This document shows positions 31,557-41,693 of a stretch of DNA of 64,000 nucleotides, piece by piece (position 1 is the first letter of the stretch; every line of letters begins with the position of its first letter). Under the pieces are notes generated by a model that searched no databases, had not been told where the DNA came from, and saw only the letters and a list, made by a program, of their open reading frames with translations. The stretch comes from Lepidodermella squamata. Taxonomy: Eukaryota > Gastrotricha. Made by a program: the position numbers and the translations under genes. The stretch is taken from the NCBI GenBank assembly GCA_047495785.1, contig JBLDXI010000073.1:248001-312000 (forward strand), given 5' to 3'.

Positions 31557-32843
31557 CTGTATACGTACTAATTTTCGCGGTAATCTTGAATTCGCGAATT
31601 GCCCAAAAATGACCATTTTCTATTTTCGCGAAATTTTAAATTCGCGAGGGCGATCCTTGGATAATTGCGTAATAAAACAGTAATTTTCGCGAAAATCTTG
31701 AATTCGCGAGGATACGGCGATCTCGGTAAAAGTTATGTGCCTTTCGCGTAACAACTACAGTTCGCGCGTGGCGATTACGTTGCGCGTGCGCTTAATTCCG
31801 GCCCGCTGATTGGTTAGCAATCAGGACTTGGCTCGCGCGCACTTGTACTAAGTATTCCTCACAACCGCGCGCATCAGTTCACTTTTCTTAGTCCTGATTT
31901 ATAACAAATTCTAGACCGCGCGCGCGGATTTCAAAGAATTACTTCCAAACACCGCGTCGGTTTTCATACTACAAAATAATTCCAACAATTCGCTATCGAA
32001 TAGATATGGGGTTCTCGCGTGAAAAAATTCATGGAAATAAGTTTTACGCGCACCTCAAAATTTGCGCACAGGATGAGAGCGCACTCTCTCGCCTGAGAAC
32101 GAAATTGAAGTCGCGCGTAAGATTTTCCCATTATTCTTTTCGCGAGAAACCTATATCTATTCGATAGAAAATTGTTTGAATTTTATCAGAGTATAAAAAC
32201 CGCCAAAATAATCAGAATTATCTTTCTGTCAATAGCGCGCGCGGTCCAGAAATGATAATTTGAGTTTGTGTTTTCGCAAAAATCCACATTTACCCTCTGA
32301 TTGCGCAATCTAAGGAGGGCCCGTAATTCTCGTAACTCGTGCGCATGTCGTTCCGGTTATGCGAGCAATAGCGGCTGGTTGCGAAATTGATAGCTGTGTA
32401 GAGAAGAGGAAAGTGCGAAGGCGCGCTTAATCGACTACTCGATCTACAATGGCGCACTAATTACGCGCGCGGCTCGATTGATAACCACTTGATGGACAAT
32501 CGACCACCAGTTAAAAGGCAGTGATTTGATTGGCTTAGTCGTCTCAGCCAATCAGCGGCGCCTCGCAGCGGCATCCACTTTTAGCTCAAGCAGTTTGTCA
32601 CGCTGCTAGGAAATGAGCATGAAATTACCAACTAGTCTCGCAGGTGCCTGGTGCCCAAGACCGCTTTTCAAATCGTTTAGAATTACGTAATCTCTGCGAG
32701 CGATTTTCTTTCACGAGGGATTTTTTTTCGCGTGCGATTAATTTTCGCGAGGGATAAATTTTCGCGAATCTTGAATTCGCGTGCCGAGGTCGTCGCGAAA
32801 TTTCGCGAAAATAAAATTACAGCGAAAATTTGTACGTATACAG
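31557..32843. mobile_element. CGCG-rich TIR element with TA duplication, 1.29 kb
   Basis: CTGTATACGTACTAATTTTC at the left and the complement (AAATTTGTACGTATACAG) at the right are each flanked by TA. TTTTCGCGAAAATCTTGAAT-type words fill both arms. A second inverted pair (TCGAATAGATATGGGGTT with CTATATCTATTCGATAG) lies near the centre at 31990-32170. No gene is present. TA duplication suggests a mariner-type mechanism. Confidence 0.8.
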
Positions 32844-34016
32844 TACATATCGTTAGCTTGTCACTGGAGCTGTTCTCTTGTTTGCCTGTGTATGGATTTA
32901 TTCCAGTAAAGGACGCTAGCGAAAAGTCTTGTTACTCGCCGCAACCCGCAACCACTGCTTTTGGGACGTCAAGCAACAGAGATTAAAGACAAAAATATAT
33001 TATATTGCCTATTTTATACGGGCTCAAGTATATTCTTGCCCGAAGAACGTTACGATTTTATCGCGAGAAGTTCGAGGCATCCTCTGTGTCTCTTCGCTCG
33101 AGCTTGAAACAATTTAAGAAGAAGTGAACATTTTCCCATCCATGGAATTCACCTGAGTTATTAAATGTGTTTAATTTACCGAATTCATCGACTTTTCGAT
33201 TAGAAAATTAGTCTTCGACTTTTCCTCTTCACTTTTTGGCTTTATTGACTTGAACTGTTCCGCTTATGAGACCTAGGCTTGGCAAACTCTGTTACGGAAT
33301 CTCAGAATAGAGTACGGAGAGTTCGAAAATCAATATTAGAAGCTTCCAGCTATTACGGTTAGAGATCGAGAGAGTACTCAAGATCTCAGCAAAGGCGCGA
33401 CGGAGACAAAAACTCGATTTTTTAACAGTTACTAGGTAATTCGACAACGCTGGGTCCAGCGCAATTTACAGAATCGATCTAGCCTTCATTGTTTTTGATC
33501 TACAACATAGGTAACGCTAGGACGAAGCCGCGGCGTCGCGCGCGCTCGTTGCCCAACGAACAAACAAAAACCCAATGCTAATGTAAACAAAATATTCTTT
33601 CAAATTTAAATTTCTTAAAAATATTTTAATATTTTGATTTATTTTTAAACACAAAATCAATTTCCTGTAAACAACAGTGTAACCAAGGCAGCCGGAGCGG
33701 TAGTAGCGCACAATACTAGCCGTAGCTTATTGGTCCCAGATGTGAGAAAATTGCATCATTGCGATGAATTATCAACGAACAGTGCGTTTTAAATCTGCAT
33801 TTTATAGAGCAATTCCCGCCGACATTGATACATGAAAGATGTTGGCTGTAGAAGATACCGAGTAGATTAGATACAATTATCTGACGTTGGTACCAACCTT
33901 ATCATATTCTCATAATATTCTTTTGGATTCATGCCTAATCTGTAGATGAAATGTTCGTTTGCTCTGAGGTTGTCTTTGTTGACTCTCCAGGGCGAGACAG
34001 CCATAAACTCGCCATA
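32844..34016. other. intergenic with one dispersed repeat
   Basis: 33745-33925 is the second copy of the 9225-9385 repeat (CATTGCGATGAATTATC, GAGCAATTCCCG, CATGAAAGATG). Otherwise no supported gene. Confidence 0.45.
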
Positions 34017-34293
34017 CACCTTTTTTCAATTGCAATTGCGGAAAATTCAAAACAGTTTGCAGGCACGTGGTTTATGTGTGACGGTTGTTTATCTGAAAAT
34101 TTAAATTTAAATCACGTGCTCACGCCACCATTTCGTGTCATGTTTTGAGGCCAGAGACAACTCTTTCATGAACTTTCGAGAAAAGAAGAACGAAAAATGC
34201 TCTCAATATTCATCTTCATTCAATCATTCATGAAAAAAATTTATTTCCGAAATTTCTACAAAATTTTTGTTCAAAAAAATTATTCTCAAATTA

Positions 34294-35402
34294 ATGCCTT
34301 ACAACAGAACATCAAACGTAGATCGGTTAAGGTTGATACGGGCTTTCAATGACGGTACTGATTACGTTAATTTCGGTAGGATGCTCGGCATCAAAGAGCG
34401 AACGATTTATAACATCATAAGTACTTATAGAGAAGAAAATCGCTCGGAAAGTTTGCATCGAGGGGGGCGACCAAAGGCTTGGCGGGAGGATTTTACCCAT
34501 TTCGTTATTGAGAGGCTTGAGGACAATAGCCAGCTTACCCTGGAACAAATTCAGACAATGCTGCTTGTCGAGTTCGGCGCTGGCCTCTCCATTTCCACTA
34601 TCCATCGTCACCTTGAGTATATCGGCTTTACTGTTAAGAAGGTCTACGCTTGTCCAGCGGATAGAAATCGACCTGATGTCATAGCCCTAAGAATTGTTTA
34701 CGCGAATTGGTTCAACGGGTTTCGTCTGCATAACAGGTATTACTATCAGGACGAGTTCGGGGTCTGCCTTTGGACTCGTCGATCTTGTGGCCGAGCTCGT
34801 CGTGGTCAGCGGGCTGTTGTGCAAAATCCGATGTCCCATGGTGGCAAAAATGTGTCTGTTTCGGTCGTCGTTTCGAGGCATGAGGGGTTGGTCTATTATC
34901 GATTGTACGATGAAGGTATGAAAAACAACATGTTTCGTGAGTTTATGCTCCAGGTATGAGCGGAAAAATTCATCAAATTGACGATTTTTCTGAAAAATTT
35001 GATTTATAGGCGTCAGCAGTGGTTGGCGTTAATAACCCGGCGACTTTCATCATCGACAATTGCCGCTCTCACAATGGCGCCGTCGGTGAACTGCCGCAAG
35101 GCCATACCATACACTTTTTACCGCCGTACTCACCATTTCTAAACCCAATAGAAAATGTTTTCTCTGCTGTCAAGTCTGGCATCAAAAGAGAAATTGCGGC
35201 GAGACGTGTCGAGCTGTTTGAGCTTCTAGCCGCTGCCCGAGAACTTGGTCAACCGATGACGCCAATTTGTCGAAACTTTCTGCACGAAATTGTCGAGCGT
35301 AATCTTCGATCGATCGTTACTCCGGCATTGGTGCGAGCCTGTGACGATCATGTACTGAATTATCTTCCAGCTTGTGCTGCTGGGCAACCGATTATTTATT
35401 AA
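34294..35402 (+). CDS. DDE transposase of a Tc1/mariner-like element, 350 aa
   Basis: Exon 1 34294-34953 and exon 2 35010-35402 join in phase 0 across a 56-bp GTATGA...TATAG intron. The N-terminus has paired-type helix-turn-helix segments (VDRLRLIRAFNDGTDYVNF, LGIKERTIYNIIS, then QLTLEQIQTMLLVEFG and SISTIHRHLEYIGFTVKKV). The catalytic domain shows the first Asp in YYYQDEFG, the second in FIIDNCRSHN and the Glu in PYSPFLNPIENVF, about 31 residues after the second Asp. No internal stop or frameshift is visible, and the length suits the family. With matching TIRs and TA duplication it could be recently active. The ATG giving MPYNRTSN is preferred over an upstream TTG. Confidence 0.85.
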
Positions 35403-35583
35403 GAAATTTTTGCAGGAAAAATTGAAGAACCGAAAAAAGATGAATGAAATAAAAGAAACGTTTAATCGCGTGCTTCGCTTTATTGCTCGGTGGTTCCGAG
35501 ACCGAGGCTGATCTTTCTAAAGTGGCCCCACGCTTTCGGCCACTACGATTTCGATTCGGCGACGGATCGGTTGAACTTGACAT
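35392..35583 (-). other. short minus-strand frame in the mariner-like element
   Basis: A 63-codon frame with a Ser/Arg-rich start (SSSTDPSPNRNRSGRKRG) lies between the transposase stop and the right TIR. It could be an accessory protein or chance. Confidence 0.25.
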
Positions 35584-37203
35584 TTTTATTTGCTTTTCTC
35601 ACGAAGAATTTGAAGAAACTGAAGGGCTGGACAGACATTTAAACTAGTGCAATGCTATTAATAAATGAGTTCAATCCTAGCCAAGATGATACAAGCAAAT
35701 AAACAAAAAGCACGCGATTGCAATTAGTTTTGAATTTTCTGCAATTGCAAATGAAAAAATGTGTATATCTGATGAATAATCAGTTTTCAAATAACCAGAC
35801 CTTCAACTGACGTCAATTATATCAATAATATCAGTTACAGGATTACGTATGCTGTCTTGCTTTGCATTTGCTCTTTTGGATGCTTATAAAATTCAGTCGA
35901 GTTCAAAAGCTTTGAGAATCAGAGCTCCACGAGGATCCTCGAAATTTGCAGTCAATGCTTCCCTAGCTGTACTGCTGATTGCAAGCCATGTTCAGCTTTC
36001 AGTGGCAGTTGTTAAGCAATGTTACCTGTGCATTCCAAGCAAGACTAATTGGCAACAGCAGCAGCATAGCTGCTACAGTAGCGCCGGGGGAACCCACTTG
36101 ACACCTTTCTTTGAATTCCTAAATCCTAAACCTTTAACAGTGTATTGTTTACACGTGGATAAAATTGTTTTTTATGAGTCGTAAGACGAGTAAACTCAAC
36201 AAAAAACTTCGAGTTACGTGTTACTTCCTTAGCTGTTAGTTTCTTGTCGTATAACGAGATCGATAATACTTGATGAGTCAACCCTACACTTTTGTTGTTC
36301 AGAGGTAACTATGGCCTTGGATCAATCCTAATTCCGGATTTGGCTCGATCCAAGCAAAGGTGTCTTCGTCGACGATTTCCTCCACGCGCGTGGAAGTTAA
36401 ACCTAAATTTCCATCATTTCAAATCAACAGCGGCGACGTTGTTCAGGATTTGTTTCACACAAAAGTTTAGGCCTATAGTCATACCGCACTAAAAGTAACA
36501 GTTGCTTCCGATCACTGAGTAAGAGCGAACTCCATCAAAACGAGCGAACATATGAAAAATCGTTCGAAAGCCACATCCTATCACCTGTTGCCATTCTGCC
36601 ATCCGAAAACATCGAAACACCTGATGCTCGCTTACGCTTAAGGAATCGGCAACGCCTGGTAGACGGCGTCGCCTTCAGCGCCCTCAGGATTGTAGGCAAT
36701 GAGGTTGCGCAGGGCAGTTCGTTCAGAAACCGCGGGCTTCCATGCTCCGGAGTCCACGGGTTTTCCGGAGGCTCTGGAGTTTTGGAACAACCATGTAGCA
36801 AGGAAACAAGCCGAATTCTACGCGCCGAATTGCGGCTCCGACTGTCGATAGCCTCATTTGTTGGGATCGAGTCTAATTCGGACCACAAAATTGTATCGTC
36901 GACAACAGACCATCGAAGCACATCGTTTCTGAACGAGCTGCCCTGTACGTAATACAAAGTTTGCCGCAGTTGAACTAGAAGGCACTTTTATTGAGTTTAC
37001 TCGTCTAACCACTCATAAATAACAATTTTATCCACGTAACAGTGTAAACAATACACTGTTTGAATTCAGAGAAAGATGTCAAATTGGTTCTCCCGGCGCT
37101 ACTGTTGCTGCTGTTGCCAATCAGTCGAACCGTGCCGCAGACGAAATCCGAAATATAACCCACGTCCGACGTCGCTTTACTGACTTATATGTCCTGAAAG
37201 GCA

Positions 37204-37689
37204 GTGCTGATTCACCGAAATAGCCCGACTATGACGTACAGGCGATTGCGGAAAACAAGATCCTTCAAAATTTGCATTATATACGTGCGGGGCAGTAGCT
37301 CGATCGAAACCGTGTGCTTCGATGCTCCGGAGATTTCCACTTTCGTGGCTCTGAGACCACTCATACGGCAGCAGCAACGCAACAAGCCGACTTCCACGCG
37401 TCAACTTTCGGCCACGACTGTCGAGGAAAACACCGTTAAAGCCTCATTGACTAGGACCGAGTCTAATGCATCTTCCGGCGACACCATGGTTGCCTCAGCA
37501 ACGAAAGTGGAAATCGTTGACTCCGGAGCATCGAAGCACACGGTTTCGAACGAGCTACTGCCCCTTATGGTGCGTCCAAAAACTAACTTCGGAGAGGGTG
37601 ACTTCGGAGACCGAACTTTAAACTTCGGAACACTCAAGCGAAACTTCGGTGACGTTATCAGTGGCAATTTCCGCGCGCGCGCGGCATGA
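37204..37689 (+). pseudogene. possible copia-type retropepsin fragment
   Basis: Within the insertion, a 161-codon frame carries EIVDSGASKHTVSNELL. DSGAS followed by His two residues later is characteristic of Ty1/copia proteases. No integrase or reverse transcriptase accompanies it. The same DNA also forms part of an inverted repeat, so coincidence is possible. Confidence 0.3.
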
Positions 37690-37766
37690 GACGGCATGAA
37701 AATTGCATTGTGTATGCGTGTACGCGTGTACGTAGGCGTGTACACGCATTGCACATGTGCGCATAC

Positions 37767-37802
37767 AAACAAACAAACAAACAAAGAAACAAAGAAACAA
37801 AG
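37767..37802. repeat. (CAAA)n / (GAAACAAA)n microsatellite
   Basis: ACAAACAAACAAACAAAGAA followed by ACAAAGAAACAAAG, just after a GTGTACGCGTGTACG-type purine/pyrimidine stretch. Confidence 0.85.
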
Positions 37803-38192
37803 ATGTCCACGACACGAACGGCGACAGTACGGGGGTTCCCCCGGCATTATTGCGGAGATGCGAAAAACTACGAGGTGTTCAACTGCCCTTCAAATTACAA
37901 TCACGGGTGTATCTTCTTCGACAGTGAACTGTGAGCACTTCATGTATTTATTTGTATTTGATGGTTATTTATTTTTTATTTCAGGGAACCCGGGATACGC
38001 GGTTGCATCGATGAAACCGGTTGCATATCTAGTTCATTCGTGCATTGCTGCACGGAGGACCTGTGCAACAACCAAACAGTAACGCCACTACCAAATACAA
38101 GGATGACGGCGGATAATGCTAATCCATTGGAACCCAGTCTTCAAGATCCAAAACCTTCTGATGAGGGGCTCTCTAGCATTGCAATCGGCGTT

Positions 38193-39415
38193 CGCTCAAA
38201 ACGAAATTACTTGGTGATCGGAAGCAGCTGAAGCTTTCCGTCTAGTATGACTATGGAAATGAAAGTGAATCAAGTCTCAAACAACGTCGCCGCTGTTGGT
38301 GATGCAAATGATGCAAATTTAAGGCTGACTTCCGCGCGTCAAGTGCGTCGAAAAAAACGCCGACGAAGTCTCATTTTTCGAACTAGGGACCCTTCTCCCA
38401 TCGACGACGGCGCCATAGTTTCCTCAGAACGTCGACTCGTCAAGCTGATTGTCGACTAACAACTAACTGATAAAGATAATGTTTTGAAATTTATGCGCGA
38501 AAATTCATCATCTCTAAAGGATGCTAGCGATGCGTAAAACCTCTACTTGCGATTCTTTTTTTTCCTATAATTTTCAGCCAACATTGAAGAAGGCTCGTCT
38601 ACTGGTTAGCAATCGTCAATAGTTCTGTTAAGTAGTCCAAATGGTCAATTAAAAGATCCAACGGGGAAAGTGGATTTTACGATTCTTCATTTTTCGATTT
38701 GAATCAATTCCGCAGAGAAACGACTGGTTGGATTTGGATTTCTGGCATTCAGCTAACTTCACTCGAACATCAATTTTGCTTGTGGATAGGCGTTCATTCT
38801 TGCGCATTCTTGCGTTGTTTGAGGATTGAATCCTCTATAGGTTCAGGATTGAATCCTCGGTGGTTTTACTTTGTTTTTCCCGACGGAATTCTTGAAACTT
38901 TAGAAAATCAGGACGAAATAATCTGTTCCAAGTTCAATCTCGTTATCAAAATTCAGCTCTTGATGAGAAGAATCTACTTTCCCGAATAACGTCTTCGACT
39001 TTCTTCGAAGCCGGGTTATCTTGAATACGAAAACTGTTATCCTAATTTGTGGGCTACATGCAACATAGAAAAAAATGCTCTTGATAAGACAAGTCCTATC
39101 TTGTTGTTCATACCTTTTTACCAACATGGAAAAAAATCCCAATTGATAAGACACCTATTTTATGGCACTTTGTAATCTGGCTATTAATAGCTAAGAAATC
39201 GGCAATTTGAATTTTGAATGGTTGTTTTTTTCCCTCTAAGAAGTGATGAATCATCAAACCATCTGGCACCCGTGACGATAAACTCCCTTTCGCGTGCAAT
39301 TATTCTATACTTATTTTATGTCTGTGACATAATCTCATAACTTGAGGGGTAATTCAATATCATGCCTACAATACTTGGATTATTGCCCTCGAAAACATCA
39401 CTTACTATCTGATTT
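38193..39415. other. sequence between gene D and gene E remnants
   Basis: It holds a 70-codon frame at 38247-38459 with a basic RRKKRRRS motif and an acidic end (no family recognised), plus GAGGATTGAATCCTC palindromes at 38819-38857. No other feature. Repeated at 48439-49661. Confidence 0.4.
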
Positions 39416-39790
39416 ATGAAAATTCGGAATCACTGGATTGTGGCCGTGGCAGCACTGGTAGTTGCATGCATAGTTCAGTTTTCTAATGCCTCGGCTGAGC
39501 AATGCTTCAAGTGCATTCCAAGCGAGACCCCATTCCAATTGCGAAGATCCCAACAACTGCGAGGTATTCCACTGCCCATCGGATTACAATTATGCATGCA
39601 TTTACTTCGACAGCGAACTGTGAGTACTTAATGTTTTTATTCACTTATCACCTTTGTGATTCGCTTTGCTTTTTAGGGAAGCTGGTTCACGTGGTTGCAT
39701 GGATACCAGTAGTTGCAGAACAAATCGAAGGAGTCCACTTCTTTCTGCTCATCATTCCTGTTCGTGCTCTTTTTCTTTTCTTCTGTGATT
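39416..39790 (+). pseudogene. Ly6/uPAR-domain pseudogene E (copy 1)
   Basis: Exon 1 (39416-39619) encodes a signal peptide (MKIRNHWIVAVAALVVACIV) and EQCFKCIPSET, then shifts frame by one base near 39532. The expected continuation (NCEDPNNCEVFHCPSDYN, then YACIYFDSEL) is in another frame. After the GTGAGT...TTTAG intron (39620-39676), exon 2 begins EAGSRGCMDTSSC but lacks the CC....CN ending and runs into unrelated sequence ahead of the retrotransposon. Exon length is one base over the family rule (phase 2), consistent with a single-base insertion. Confidence 0.75.
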
Positions 39791-39931
39791 TAAGTTACTC
39801 TCTGTCATGTTATGGAAAGAACCCGAATGGAAATACGCTGCCGTGACCGGTCATGAAAGCCGGCAAGCCTCTTGGAGATTTCCCGTCCCAGCGGCCGGTT
39901 CCGCTGCTCATCTAACACCACCATGCAGCAT

Positions 39932-41693
39932 CTGTCCAGCACTGATTCAGATGATTTTACGTGAAAAATAGGCGATGCGGCATCTTCAATGTTTCCAGCA
40001 GCCACTGCACAACTACGCCACGCTCGCCGCTAAATGTGAGCTTCCGAAAATGCGTAAATAATGCGTATATTCAAAACGCGAAGAAAAAGCACAAGGCGGT
40101 ACCAACCCCGCCTTCCACGAGGCTGCCGAAGAAGCTCAATGTGAACGGCCTTTCAGCCGATGCGATCGCCGAAGTGCAGGCGCTGATCTCGCAGCACCGC
40201 AGCACGAACGCGTCACCCTCCTCCTCCCACGACAAGATGGATGCCACGGCGGACTTCCCGGCCCTACCTGTGTCGTCTACCGTTTCGCCGGTTCATGCAA
40301 CGTCGCCGCCCGCCCCACGCCCGGCCTCGGCCACGGCTAACCCCGTCAGTAAGCGTGTCGTTATTATCGATAACATCACCAACATGCGTCGATGCGAGCT
40401 TGAGCCCGAGCTTGTGCGAGTGGCACCCTGGCTCGAATATCACTCTGCCGTCGACATGCGGAGCGGCGGCCTCCGGATCATCTGCTCTACGCCTGCTGGC
40501 GCGGATCGATTGCTGAAGAAGGAACTCCCTTCTGGCGCCTTCAAGGGCAGCGCCTATCGGGTTCACCGTCCTAGTGAACCGGATCCTAGTCGCCCGCTCC
40601 CTCCTGCGGTTGACAAGGACAATCGCAGCGTTTTGACATCTCGGCTCTTAAGAAATACCTTAATTTTCTTCAAACGTCTGGAGAAAATAGTTAGCACAGC
40701 CATTCAAACTACTGTCTGAGGATTGGCAAATTACCTTTGACAATAGGGCTTTCCTCTGCCCAATGATCTAATTTGCTTTCTAGGGAACCTGAGGTTCCCT
40801 AGTTATGAGGGCAGGCAGGGACATCTCGGCTCTCGGGTTGCTATTCGGCTGCCGATATCCGTGCCTATCTGCCCCTTGATTATATGGAGGAGGTTCGCGA
40901 CCTGCCGGCGAAGGACCCCCACCGCCCACCCACTCGCGTCATCGTATTCAAGACGAAGGAGGCGTATGAAGATGCCCGCCTCCATGGGATGCAGTGGCTG
41001 AACCGGCGCGTAAAGGTACGCCCCATGCGGCCACCCGTGCCGCCCGCTAAGTGTCGCAAATGTAGTCGTTATGGCCACGTCGCTATCGACTGCCCCCTGC
41101 CTTCTCCGTCACGTGTGGCCGCTGCGGCAAAGCGCACCTCACAGAGGGCTGCGGCGCTACCCGCGAACAAGCGTTTTGTTGCAACTGCCCTGAAGGCGGC
41201 TCCCCGAGACATTTCAGTACCTGGCGCGGCTGCCCTGCTTTCAAAGCTGCGCAGTCGGCCGAAGTCGCGTCCCGACACGCCCGTGCTGCTGCCAAGAGTG
41301 AGAAGATCGCCGCGGCAGCCAGTGTTCACCACGGCCGAGGCCCGCCGTCTCCTGTGACGCCCGGGCGCAGCTATGCTCGCACTGCTGCACCGACGCCGCC
41401 GCCAGCCGCCACCGCCGCCTGCTCACCCATCGGCGCCTGTCTCCGGGCAGCACTCGGCTGCTCAGCTCAGTGTGGCCGTTGCCGGCATATCGTCTCTTCT
41501 CCAAAAAATCCAGCAGCTCCATCACCTCTCTGACGCAGTGGCGGCCGATCGCGCCAAACAGGATGGATGGCGTGAGAAATTCGAGTTGTCTATGGCAGAT
41601 CTGGCGGATGAAGTCTACGACCTGCGCTCTAGCGGCAACAACCAGTCAATGAGTGTCGACCGTGACCGCTATCGCTACGACGACGACAACTGA
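39932..41693 (+). pseudogene. retrotransposon ORF1 (gag-like, zinc knuckles), copy 1
   Basis: The N-terminal frame from ATG 39932 has early stops. A longer frame (39961-40719) carries a low-complexity Pro/Ser/Ala region and an RNA-binding-like segment (KRVVIIDNITNMRRCELE, GGLRIICSTPAGADRLLKK). It is cut by a 171-bp insertion at 40649-40819, then resumes and gives the first CCHC knuckle CRKCSRYGHVAIDC. Knuckles two and three (CGRCGKAHLTEGC, CCNCPEGGSPRHF) are in a different frame. The C-terminal glutamine-rich helix (ISSLLQKIQQLHHLSDAV) returns to the first frame and overlaps the ORF2 start. There are at least two frameshifts and one insertion, so it is inactive. Confidence 0.8.
40649..40819. 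mobile_element. 171-bp insertion with 14-bp target duplication
   Basis: GACATCTCGGCTCT occurs at 40635-40648 and again at 40820-40833, and the retrotransposon ORF1 reads on if the intervening 171 bp and one copy are ignored. The insert ends with AGGGAACCTGAGGTTCCCT, a palindrome, and has no poly(A). Long duplication suggests target-primed insertion of a short element. Also in copy 2 at 50895-51065. Confidence 0.7.

Larger units (their letters stand above)
34017..35763. mobile_element. Tc1/mariner-like (IS630-type) element, 1.75 kb, apparently complete
   Basis: The inverted ends CACCTTTTTTCAATTGCAAT and complement CACATTTTTTCATTTGCAAT continue into GCGGAAAATTCAAAAC and GCAGAAAATTCAAAAC. They are flanked by TA (34015-34016 and 35764-35765). 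It encodes an unbroken two-exon transposase. A minus-strand frame at 35392-35583 (MSSSTDPSPNRNRSGRKRG) might be a second product but is unproven. Its right end lies about 25 bp upstream of sequence conserved before Ly6-like genes B and D. Confidence 0.85.
36051..37845. mobile_element. 1.8-kb insertion in Ly6-like gene D, 3-bp ATT duplication
   Basis: Bounded by ATT on both sides, starting GGCAACAGCAGCAGCATAGC and ending GGGGGTTCCCCCGGC; GCCGGGGGAACCC at 36083 is the complement of its end. The first ~150 bp recurs inverted at 36985-37122. CGACTGTCGATAGCCTCAT recurs as a relative at 37415-37450, and a 70-bp inverted pair lies at 37290-37355/37495-37570. One frame contains VDSGASKHTVSNELL, like the active-site turn of copia-type aspartic proteases. 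It is probably a composite or rearranged element of unknown class. Confidence 0.65.
35849..38192 (+). pseudogene. Ly6/uPAR-domain gene D, broken by an insertion and truncated
   Basis: The first part (35849-36050) matches gene B: leader-like NASLAVLLIASHVQLSVA, then QCYLCIPSKT. It is cut by the 36051-37845 insertion and resumes at 37846 with YCGDAKNYEVFNCPSN and CIFFDSEL. An intron follows at 37931-37984 and exon 2 from 37985 (GIRGCIDETGC, HCCTEDLCNNQ). Homology to B ends at 38192 in the transmembrane segment (SIAIGV), replaced by RSKRNYLVIGSS and a stop. The duplicated ATT at each edge of the insertion and the restored codon count versus B show that D was an intact exon before the hit. Confidence 0.85.

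Noticed and set aside
40264-41525. Minus-strand frames up to 100 aa opposite retrotransposon ORF1
   Set aside because: GC-rich coding DNA gives long antisense frames; the plus strand has zinc knuckles and endonuclease motifs, the minus strand none.
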